Below, piece after piece: positions 7,827 through 13,580 of a stretch of 13,580 bases of DNA. A program made the position numbers and the translations under genes. The stretch covers positions 1-13,580 of the forward strand of contig CAYXVB010000097.1 of NCBI GenBank assembly GCA_964467785.1, given 5' to 3'. Within the stretch, counting starts at the first letter, position 1. Each line of letters starts with the position of its first letter. The notes under the pieces are model-generated. The model saw nothing but the letters and a program-made list of their open reading frames with translations, was not told the origin of the DNA and searched no databases. The DNA is from CAYXVB01 sp964467785. GTDB lineage: Bacteria > Bdellovibrionota > UBA1018.

Positions 7827-7844
7827 TTGTCACGGAACTGTCAT
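7827..7844 (+). promoter_or_regulatory. Pho-box-like direct repeat upstream of hemA
   Basis: TTGTCACGGAACTGTCAT is two 7-bp repeats (TTGTCAC and CTGTCAT) separated by 4 bp. This is the layout of the PhoB site, whose consensus half is CTGTCAY with 11-bp spacing. A third TGTCAC at 7872 lies exactly 33 bp (three turns of 11) from the second. OmpR/PhoB-family regulators bind such repeats. The site is 31 bp upstream of the hemA ATG, on the opposite strand orientation. This is inference from pattern only. Confidence 0.4.
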
Positions 7845-7919
7845 ACTCGAAGGCCCCATGACTCCTCGCAATGTCACGACGGACACACCTGCCCCCGAGC
7901 ACCTCGCGCCCAACATTTA

Positions 7920-7934
7920 TTGAAATTTTTTCAA
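7920..7934. promoter_or_regulatory. AT-rich palindrome, possible operator
   Basis: TTGAAATTTTTTCAA is a perfect inverted repeat with 6-bp arms and a 3-bp centre. It sits in the most AT-rich part of the divergent region, and each arm can also serve as a -35-like TTGAAA, one per strand. It could be a dimeric repressor site or simply paired promoter elements. Confidence 0.35.
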
Positions 7935-8189
7935 ACCCTATCCGCAATAAGCCAGTGCCTCTTTGGCCCCGCCCTTCCCCCTTCATCGACTTCAGCCCGG
8001 ACGCGGGAGCCCTTCCGATAAAATACCGCGCATTTTTCCGCACTTTTTGGCTATCAATGCCCGCGTCGAAAAAAAGGGGCACTCCCCATCGGACTGGCAC
8101 TCCGCTTGCTCAGTGCGCCGAGAATATCGAAGGGAACGCGCCGCCGATCCCACTAGAAAGCAAATTGCCGGGTAACAGCGAGGATACCG

Positions 8190-10529
8190 ATGAAGATGAA
8201 GAAATTTGTCAGTTGCTTAGTGATCGCGGGACTGCTGAGCGGTCCGACCTATTCCGCGCGACAAGCGTACGGGGATGATCAACCCGGACGCCCCGGCGGT
8301 CCCGGTTCGCAGCCCGCTCCGGCTCCCGCTCCTGTGGACACCTCAGGCGCGCGCAATGATGGATACCGTGATGGGATGGCCGCAGGCCAAGAAGAAGGGC
8401 GCCGCCAGGGCGAAGCCGATGGACGCTTCCGCGGCTCGTCCGAAGGCGAGACTCAGGGTCTCCGCCAATGCGCCGAAGATCTCGCGCGCCGCGAGCGTGA
8501 ACGCGGGCGCGACGAAGGCTATCGCCAGGGCTCCTACGAAGGAGACCGACAAGGGCGCGACCGCGGCGCTATCGAAGGCCAGGCTACCGGCCTGACCCAG
8601 GGCCGTGACTCCGGCACCCGCCGCGCCCGCAGCGATGCCGAGCGCGACGCCACCCCTCCCGGCTCCGCTCAGGGCCGTGACGAAGCCGAACACTCGGATG
8701 CGTCAGCCCGCGGAGCCCGCGACGGTTACGCCCAGGGCGCGATCGATGCCCGCGCCGACGCGGTCGCCAAGGACTACCCCCGCGGACGCCAGACCGTGCG
8801 CGATGAGATGGAACGTCAACCGGTTCTTAACCGCGATCAGTTCTCCCAGCTCGGCAACACCCCGTCCGCTCTCGAGCAGCGCTCGCGCGAGTCTGGCCTT
8901 AAGCTGGTCATGAACGACACCAGCGAAGGAACGCCCCGCTCCGAGGCGCTCAGCTCGCTACTGTCCCGCATGACTTCCCGACTCAACGCACAAGTGGCCG
9001 GCCTCAAGACCGCCGCCACACCGGCTCGCGCGTATCCCACTCCCGAGGAAAACGCCGCCTATCAGGAAGGGTACCGCTCCGGGCGGGACGCCGGATATCG
9101 CAGCGGTTATGACGAAGTCTACAACCGCGTCTACCGCGACTTCTTCGAGCAGGGGCGTCGCCGCGGTTGTGATCGCGCCCGCCAGAAAAGCTACCAGGAA
9201 GACTACGACCGCGGCTATCGCGAAGGCCGCAGCGAAGGCTACGACCGCGCCTATCGCGCGTCCTACGACTCCGCGTACCGCATGGCCTATGAGCCCGCGT
9301 TCCGGCAGGCGGATCAGAAGGCTTATGGCGATAACTACGCCAACTTCTATCACCAGGCCTTTGAGGCGGCCCGAAGCCGCGCTTACTCCGAACGCGTGGG
9401 TCAGCTCTATGACGCCGCTTTCGAGGCCTCGCACGATGCCCGTTACGCGGAAGTCCGCCCGGGCTTCGGTGAAGAGGAATATCAACGCGGCCGCCGAGAC
9501 GAGTCCATCGACTTCCAGCAACGTCCGGTCCGCTTGCTCGAGGCCTCGGTCACCGAGACTAACGGCAACAGCCTGATCGAACCGGAGGAAACCCTTCGGA
9601 TCCGCCTCGTGCTCCGTAACTTCAGCACCAAGGGCATCGACGCCAATCAAGTGACCCTGATGCTCAATGCCCTGGATGAAAACTCCACTGTCGTATCGAG
9701 CCGGCAAATGCCTCTAGCTCGCGGACTCAACGCTGCCAGCATCACCACGGTCAGCGAGGCGTTCGAGTTCTTCATCAAGGACGCGGCCGTGGCTCGGGCC
9801 TCCAAGATCCAGCTCAAAGTCTTGATCGGGGAACGAAGCGCGGGTGAACAGACCCTGTCCATCCGGGCCCAGTACGCAATCCAGACGATGCTCGCCGAGG
9901 CACCGGCCTTCCACAACGGCCTAGAGACCGTGCTCAAGATCAGCCTCAAGAACATCAGCGGCGCCGCGACCGAGCCCACCTTGCGGGTGCGCCTCGACGG
10001 CACGGCTCCAGAGCTTCAGATCCCGACCCCGGAGCAGGTCGTCCAAGGCCTCGCCCCGGGCGAGACTCGGATCGTCGAATTCCCGTTGATCACTCGCACT
10101 TCCGACGAGTCGGTGCGCCTGCCCCTGGCCATCAGCGTTCAAGGCGGACTCGATTCCAAGCAGCGCAAGATCGGCAGCCTGGCTCAAACTCAGGACATTC
10201 CGGTGCTGAGCGACTACAAGATTGTACTGCTCCGCAACGACAGCCTGCGGATCCGGGGTTCGGCCAAGATGGTGTATCAAGTCCAGAACCACGGATCGGA
10301 GAATACCAACCGCGATCTCCATGTTCGGTTGAGTTTCCCCAAGTCCGAGCAAGACAATGACTTGACCGCCGTGGGCACGTACCCGCTCAAACTCGTCAAG
10401 ATCAACCAGGGCGGCGCGCTCAAGCTGAGCCTGCCCGTGCAGGTCAACCGTAGCAACAGCGGCGGCACGGCGATGCTCGAGCTGTTCGAAGGAAGCAGGC
10501 TGTTACTGATCCATCGTTACGACTTCTGA
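8190..10529 (+). CDS. Exported four-residue-repeat protein with C-terminal beta domains, unknown function
   Basis: This family is not recognised. The 779-residue protein starts with a signal peptide (positive MKMKK, hydrophobic FVSCLVIAGLLSG, likely cut near residue 23), so it acts outside the cytoplasm. A Pro/Gly-rich linker (30-52) follows. Residues 58-142 carry Gly at nearly every fourth position (19 of 22), with charged residues and Gln between. Residues 291-411 carry Tyr or Phe at every fourth position (23 of 31), mostly preceded by a small residue (Gly/Ala/Ser), giving units such as GYRS and AYRA. The tracts are probably long, highly charged helices. About three beta-sandwich-like segments follow (448-560, 562-672, 674-779), with the look of CARDB-type modules. 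GAGGA five bases before the ATG supports the start. The gene stands alone and ends at an intrinsic terminator. A structural or tethering role in the envelope is a guess. Confidence 0.85.
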   Translation: MKMKKFVSCLVIAGLLSGPTYSARQAYGDDQPGRPGGPGSQPAPAPAPVDTSGARNDGYRDGMAAGQEEGRRQGEADGRFRGSSEGETQGLRQCAEDLARRERERGRDEGYRQGSYEGDRQGRDRGAIEGQATGLTQGRDSGTRRARSDAERDATPPGSAQGRDEAEHSDASARGARDGYAQGAIDARADAVAKDYPRGRQTVRDEMERQPVLNRDQFSQLGNTPSALEQRSRESGLKLVMNDTSEGTPRSEALSSLLSRMTSRLNAQVAGLKTAATPARAYPTPEENAAYQEGYRSGRDAGYRSGYDEVYNRVYRDFFEQGRRRGCDRARQKSYQEDYDRGYREGRSEGYDRAYRASYDSAYRMAYEPAFRQADQKAYGDNYANFYHQAFEAARSRAYSERVGQLYDAAFEASHDARYAEVRPGFGEEEYQRGRRDESIDFQQRPVRLLEASVTETNGNSLIEPEETLRIRLVLRNFSTKGIDANQVTLMLNALDENSTVVSSRQMPLARGLNAASITTVSEAFEFFIKDAAVARASKIQLKVLIGERSAGEQTLSIRAQYAIQTMLAEAPAFHNGLETVLKISLKNISGAATEPTLRVRLDGTAPELQIPTPEQVVQGLAPGETRIVEFPLITRTSDESVRLPLAISVQGGLDSKQRKIGSLAQTQDIPVLSDYKIVLLRNDSLRIRGSAKMVYQVQNHGSENTNRDLHVRLSFPKSEQDNDLTAVGTYPLKLVKINQGGALKLSLPVQVNRSNSGGTAMLELFEGSRLLLIHRYDF

Positions 10530-10564
10530 TCCTGCCAATCCTGATCAGTCAGTTCCAAACGAGT

Positions 10565-10600
10565 GGGGCGCCCCGAACTCCGGTTCCGGGCGCCCCTTCT
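10565..10600 (+). terminator. Intrinsic terminator after the repeat-protein gene
   Basis: A 14-bp stem with one mismatch pairs 10565-10578 (GGGGCGCCCCGAAC) with 10583-10596 (GTTCCGGGCGCCCC) around a TCCG loop and is followed by TTCT. It lies 35 bases after the stop codon. The T-tract is short, but the stem is very stable. It separates the repeat-protein gene from the following gene set. Confidence 0.8.
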
Positions 10601-10659
10601 TCATGCCCGCCGGCCGGTTTCTTCTGGCGAGGCCCGCCTCGCTCGACTAAAACATTCTC

Positions 10660-11511
10660 ATGCCGACTTTTCGCCCTCCGCACTCGCCCGGCCTCAATCT
10701 GTACTATGAAGTCCAGGGCTCCGGGCGCGAGACCGTGCTCCTGCTCAATGGCATCATGATGAGCACGCGCACCTGGGGAGTCCTGCTCCCCTCGCTCACC
10801 GCGAACTATCGCGTCGTGCTCCATGACTTCCGCGGTCAGCTCGGCTCCGACCAGCCGGACGAGATTTACACCTACGACCAGCACGTCGCCGACCTGCTCG
10901 CGCTCCTCGACCACCTCGAAATCAAGAAAGCGCATCTCGTGGGCACCTCTTATGGTTCGGAGATCGGCATGGACTTCGCGGCACGGCATCCGGAGCGCGT
11001 CGCTTCCCTGACCATCGCCGGAGGCTCGAGCCACGTCGATGAGTTGCTGCGCGCCAAGGTCCGCGCCTGGATCCTCGCAACGGAACTGGCGATCCGTCAT
11101 GGCGAGCGCAAGGCCTTTTACCTCATTACGATGCCTTTCAACTTTTCCGCCCAGTACATCCGCGGACGCGAAGCGCACTTCGAAAAAATCGCCGAGCTGG
11201 TGAGCCACTTTCCCGATACCTGGTTCCCGGCTTTCAAGCGACTATGCGAATGCTTTCTAACCCTGGACCTGACCGCGAAGCTCCCGCGCATCTCCTCGCC
11301 CACGCTCGTCGTCGCCGGGACCCAAGACGACCTCAAGCCCTTGCACTATTCCCGGCTCATTGCCGAACGCATCCCTGACTCGCGCCTGATCGAGATCGAC
11401 GCCGGCCATGCCTTCGTCATCGAAAGACCCACCGAGTTCGCCGGGCATGTGCTGAGATTTCTGGCTGACCATCCGCTGCAAGAAAGCATGCCCGGGAGGT
11501 CACGCCAATGA
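10660..11511 (+). CDS. Alpha/beta-fold hydrolase
   Basis: A 283-residue soluble protein of the alpha/beta hydrolase superfamily. The oxyanion-side motif LLLNGIMMS (about 27-35) precedes the nucleophile elbow GTSYGS with S97. The acid is D223 in VAGTQDDLKP and the base H250 in DAGHAFVIE, so the full Ser-Asp-His triad is present. A cap region lies between residues 125 and 200. The N terminus (GLNLYYEVQGSG) resembles the small-ester or lactone hydrolase group, but the substrate cannot be told. No signal peptide is visible. The ATG at 10660 lacks a good ribosome-binding site, and a small hairpin (10627-10642) precedes it. Its stop overlaps the start of arfB (ATGA), so it is probably co-translated with the ribosome-rescue gene. 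Confidence 0.9.
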   Translation: MPTFRPPHSPGLNLYYEVQGSGRETVLLLNGIMMSTRTWGVLLPSLTANYRVVLHDFRGQLGSDQPDEIYTYDQHVADLLALLDHLEIKKAHLVGTSYGSEIGMDFAARHPERVASLTIAGGSSHVDELLRAKVRAWILATELAIRHGERKAFYLITMPFNFSAQYIRGREAHFEKIAELVSHFPDTWFPAFKRLCECFLTLDLTAKLPRISSPTLVVAGTQDDLKPLHYSRLIAERIPDSRLIEIDAGHAFVIERPTEFAGHVLRFLADHPLQESMPGRSRQ

Positions 11512-11933
11512 CCCTGGACATCGCTCCCGGAATAAAGCTCCAGGACTCCGAGCTCGACTTTAGTTTCGCCCGCAGTTCCGGACCTGGCGGTCAAAACGTC
11601 AACAAGGTCAACTCCAAGGCGATCCTCCGCTGGAACCTTTTGGAAAGCCCGAGCCTGGACGAGGAGCTACGGACGCGACTTCTGCTCCGCCTCGCCTCGA
11701 AACTGACCCTCGACGGAGCGCTGGTCATCGCAAGCGATCGATTCCGCGACCAGGGCCGAAACCGCGAAGACTGCATCGCCAAGCTCGCCGAGCTGCTCAC
11801 GGCCGCCTCCGCGCGGCCCAAGGTCCGCCGCAAAACCAAGCCTTCGCGCTCGAGAAAAAAAGGACGCCTCAACGAAAAGTCCAAGCATTCGCGTAAAAAG
11901 AGTCTCCGCCAAAGGTCCTCCCACGATGAGTGA
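11508..11933 (+). CDS. arfB: ArfB-type alternative ribosome-rescue peptidyl-tRNA hydrolase
   Basis: This protein releases nascent chains from ribosomes stalled at the end of a broken message by hydrolysing peptidyl-tRNA. The catalytic GGQ (27-29) sits in SSGPGGQNVNKVNSKA, typical of the YaeJ/ArfB group. The C terminus (about 105-137) is a Lys/Arg-rich tail that in this family inserts into the empty mRNA channel. At 141 residues it matches E. coli ArfB and is too short to be a full release factor. GGGAGG lies eight bases before the ATG at 11508, which overlaps the upstream hydrolase stop. The next gene overlaps its 3' end by 8 nt. ArfB is favoured over the related mitochondrial-type ICT1 name. 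Confidence 0.92.
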   Translation: MTLDIAPGIKLQDSELDFSFARSSGPGGQNVNKVNSKAILRWNLLESPSLDEELRTRLLLRLASKLTLDGALVIASDRFRDQGRNREDCIAKLAELLTAASARPKVRRKTKPSRSRKKGRLNEKSKHSRKKSLRQRSSHDE

Positions 11934-12870
11934 CAGTTCGAGAAAAGTCCGCCTCGACGCGCGCGTGCGCGCGCAATTCCAGTTGAGCTGGAATCAGGCG
12001 CGCAACCACATCGCGACCGGCAAGATCTGGTCAGGGAGCAAAGCCCTCACCGACGAGGCGATGCCAGTCCCCGCGGATCTCGAGCTCGAGCTCCGCATGA
12101 ACGCGCCCCGCCCCAAAGCCGGCACGCCCGCCCTGGGCGCCGCGCAGGGCCCCCGCATCACCGAGTCGGACCTACTCCACGTCGACAAGCAGATCATCGT
12201 GGTCCGGAAGCCCGCCGGTCTCAGCACCGTCCCTTTCGAAAAAGACGAACAAGACACGCTAATCCAACAGACCGCGAGGCTTATCGGACAGCCCCGGCTC
12301 AACGTGGTCCAGCGCCTGGATCGCGAGACCAGCGGGATCCTCGTTTTCGCGCGCAACGCCGACGCCGAACGCGCGCTCGCCCAGCAGTTTCGCTTCCACA
12401 CGATCCTTCGCCGTTACCTCGCGCTCGCCCACGGCGAAGTCCGCTCCGGCACGATCCGCTCCCTGCTGATCGAGAACCGGGGCGACGGACTGCGCGGCTC
12501 CATTCCCCCCGGCAGCCGGATCCCGCGCGATCAAGCCAAAGAAGCCATCACGCATGTCGAGGCACTCAGCGCGCGACACGGACGCACTTTGATCGAATGC
12601 CGCCTCGAAACCGGGCGCACCCACCAGATCCGCATCCACCTGAGCGAAGCCGGCCACCCCTTGCTCGGCGAAAAGGCTTACAACCGCGACTACCCCGGCC
12701 CTTGGATCGCCGCGCCGCGGATCCTGCTTCACGCCGCCGAACTTGGGTTCGTCCATCCTGTCCGGGAGCAGCCACTGCGTTGGGTCGCGCCGCCGCCCGC
12801 GGATTTTCTCCACTTCCTCGACGAGGATGAAAGGCTTGGCGCGCTGGATCTTTTCAATTCTGGCGCTTGA
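11926..12870 (+). CDS. RluA-family pseudouridine synthase
   Basis: It isomerises uridine to pseudouridine in rRNA or tRNA. The N terminus (about 8-58) looks like an S4 RNA-binding domain (RAQFQLSWNQARNHIATGKI). The catalytic motif RLDRETSGILVFARN contains D132. The motif GRTHQIRIHLSEAGHPLLGEKAY (about 229-252) and the C-terminal FVHPV complete the RluA/C/D signature. At 314 residues the length is usual for RluC or RluD, but the exact target base cannot be assigned. The start codon overlaps the end of arfB (ATGAGTGA), giving a three-gene coupled unit of translation-related functions. A 113-base gap follows with no visible terminator. Confidence 0.93.
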   Translation: MSDSSRKVRLDARVRAQFQLSWNQARNHIATGKIWSGSKALTDEAMPVPADLELELRMNAPRPKAGTPALGAAQGPRITESDLLHVDKQIIVVRKPAGLSTVPFEKDEQDTLIQQTARLIGQPRLNVVQRLDRETSGILVFARNADAERALAQQFRFHTILRRYLALAHGEVRSGTIRSLLIENRGDGLRGSIPPGSRIPRDQAKEAITHVEALSARHGRTLIECRLETGRTHQIRIHLSEAGHPLLGEKAYNRDYPGPWIAAPRILLHAAELGFVHPVREQPLRWVAPPPADFLHFLDEDERLGALDLFNSGA

Positions 12871-12983
12871 ACTTCTCTTTAAGATCGCCACAGTTCTGAC
12901 GGTCGTGGACCTTTCGCCCTCGCGGAACAGCTAGATTCATTCTTTACTCAGGCCGACGCGCTGAACGTCCGATTCCACCTAGG

Positions 12984-13580
12984 ATGCTTCAGAGGCTCCG
13001 TAAGCCCCTCTTCGCCACCCTATTTCTCACCCTGCTTGCTGCCTTTGGCTGGGCGGATGACCGCGGCTACGACGAGCTCCGGGACGAGCAAGGCCGCGTC
13101 CGCCCCGCTTACCAGAAGGTGCTCCCGATTTACGAAGGCCTCGGAAAAGAGCGGCGGGAGCAGTTCCTCCAGCTCGCCAAAGACGATTTCCAGGGCGACA
13201 ACGCCCTCGACGCGCTGCCGCGCATGATTTCCCGAACGGAATTCGTGACTCTTCGCAAAGGGGTGGAACAGCGTGGGCTCGCGATCCGAAAATTCCTCGA
13301 AGACTATTACGCTGGAAAATCCTCCAACTACGAGGATGTGATCCCGCACGAAGTCGCGCGTCGAATCGCCGGACGCACCGCCGAGCTGGCCTATGAGGGC
13401 CAAGTGGACCCTCGGACGATTTCCTTTCCTTACGGCCCGGATATCATTCGCGACTCGCAGGGCAATTGGCGCGTCATCGAGGACAACCTCGGATACATCG
13501 GCGGCCCTGGGGATCTCATCCACGCGCGCAAGGTCCTCCAGGAGCGGATTCCCGAGTACGATGGAAAGCACAATTCCGTC
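12984..13580 (+). CDS. Circularly permuted type-2 ATP-grasp protein with signal peptide (partial)
   Basis: The gene runs off the window with 199 codons visible and no stop. The sequence matches the N-terminal part of the CP-ATP-grasp type 2 family: YDELRDEQGRVRPAYQ (29-44), PRMISRTEFVTLRKGVEQR (79-97), FLEDYY (104-109), and PYGPDIIRDSQGNWRVIEDN (149-168), the last being the conserved ATP/metal-site region. Members are thought to join carboxylates to amines, but substrates are mostly unknown. The N terminus (MLQRLRK, then a hydrophobic PLFATLFLTLLAAFGWA) is a convincing signal peptide, probably cut after A24. That is odd, because ATP is absent outside the cytoplasm. The conserved glycine-rich stretch has GYIGGPGD. 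The start has only a poor ribosome-binding site (AGG directly before ATG). The family call is firm, the function is not. Confidence 0.85.
   Translation, partial: MLQRLRKPLFATLFLTLLAAFGWADDRGYDELRDEQGRVRPAYQKVLPIYEGLGKERREQFLQLAKDDFQGDNALDALPRMISRTEFVTLRKGVEQRGLAIRKFLEDYYAGKSSNYEDVIPHEVARRIAGRTAELAYEGQVDPRTISFPYGPDIIRDSQGNWRVIEDNLGYIGGPGDLIHARKVLQERIPEYDGKHNSV

Larger units (their letters stand above)
7796..8189. promoter_or_regulatory. Divergent intergenic control region
   Basis: These 394 bases separate hemA (leftward) from the repeat-protein gene (rightward), so promoters for both must lie here. It is more AT-rich than the genes, most clearly at 7913-7940 and 8016-8060. It contains a Pho-box-like repeat (7827-7844) and a palindrome (7920-7934). 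A candidate rightward -35, TTGAAA at 7920, has only a weak -10 (GCAATA region near 7944). On the minus strand TTGCGG followed 17 bases later by TTCAAT is a weak hemA candidate. No convincing small gene is present. Confidence 0.6.

Noticed and set aside
6218..7861. 547-codon plus-strand open frame across hemC and hemA
   Set aside because: It is the antisense shadow of two clearly identified enzymes, with no domain signal of its own.
8071..8087. Minus-strand terminator-like hairpin (GGGG-AGTG-CCCC followed by T-run)
   Set aside because: The stem is only four base pairs, and no gene is seen upstream on that strand. It could be a hemA leader attenuator, but the support is too weak.
8343..9707. 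Long open frames antisense to the repeat protein (up to about 250 codons)
   Set aside because: They arise from GC-rich, periodic codons on the real gene. They have repetitive hydrophobic translations, no ribosome-binding sites and no recognisable domains.
10627..10642. Small hairpin GCGAGG-CCCG-CCTCGC before the hydrolase start
   Set aside because: The 6-bp stem has no T-run, and such short repeats are expected by chance in DNA this GC-rich.
13020..13571. 183-codon minus-strand frame at the right end
   Set aside because: It is antisense to the ATP-grasp gene, whose plus-strand frame carries clear family motifs and a signal peptide.
1..13580. CRISPR array, tRNA, rRNA, riboswitch or phage genes
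   Set aside because: No spaced direct repeats, cloverleaf, conserved rRNA sequence, known aptamer core or phage structural genes were seen on either strand by eye.

Overview
This is a high-GC bacterial window, probably metagenomic: it contains a 10-base run of N inside a gene, and genes run up to or off both ends. Haem precursors are made by the C5 route (glutamyl-tRNA reductase and glutamate-1-semialdehyde aminomutase), which excludes a typical alphaproteobacterium. The C5 haem operon, a HemC-HemD fusion, a signal-peptide-bearing circularly permuted ATP-grasp protein and a secreted repeat protein suggest a Bdellovibrionota or other former deltaproteobacterial lineage. That placement is an inference and only moderately supported.

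Left part (1-1500): a complete IS256/Mutator-type insertion sequence (59-1499) with about 20-bp terminal inverted repeats and an apparently intact DDE transposase. It sits inside a response-regulator gene and removes its output domain. No target duplication is visible, and the 58 bases left of the element do not look like the missing part of the regulator.

Middle (1500-7795, all minus strand): a compact operon read from right to left, hemA - hemCD fusion - hemB - hemL - sensor histidine kinase - response regulator (truncated). After hemA, every junction overlaps by 4 to 13 nt. The four enzymes take glutamyl-tRNA to uroporphyrinogen III, with the HemD step apparently supplied by the C-terminal part of the HemC protein. 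The two-component pair at the end of the same unit may sense something linked to haem or envelope state, but its regulator has lost its DNA-binding half.

The divergent intergenic region (7796-8189) holds a Pho-box-like direct repeat just upstream of hemA and a 15-bp AT-rich palindrome.

Right part (8190-13580, all plus strand): a large exported protein of unknown function whose N-terminal half consists of two long tracts with strict four-residue periodicity (Gly every fourth residue, then Tyr/Phe every fourth residue), followed by about three predicted beta-sandwich domains. It ends at a strong intrinsic terminator. Next comes an overlapping three-gene set: an alpha/beta hydrolase, an ArfB-type ribosome-rescue peptidyl-tRNA hydrolase and an RluA-family pseudouridine synthase. 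Last is the start of a circularly permuted ATP-grasp protein that unexpectedly carries a signal peptide and runs off the window. The four-residue repeat protein is the best candidate for something undescribed.
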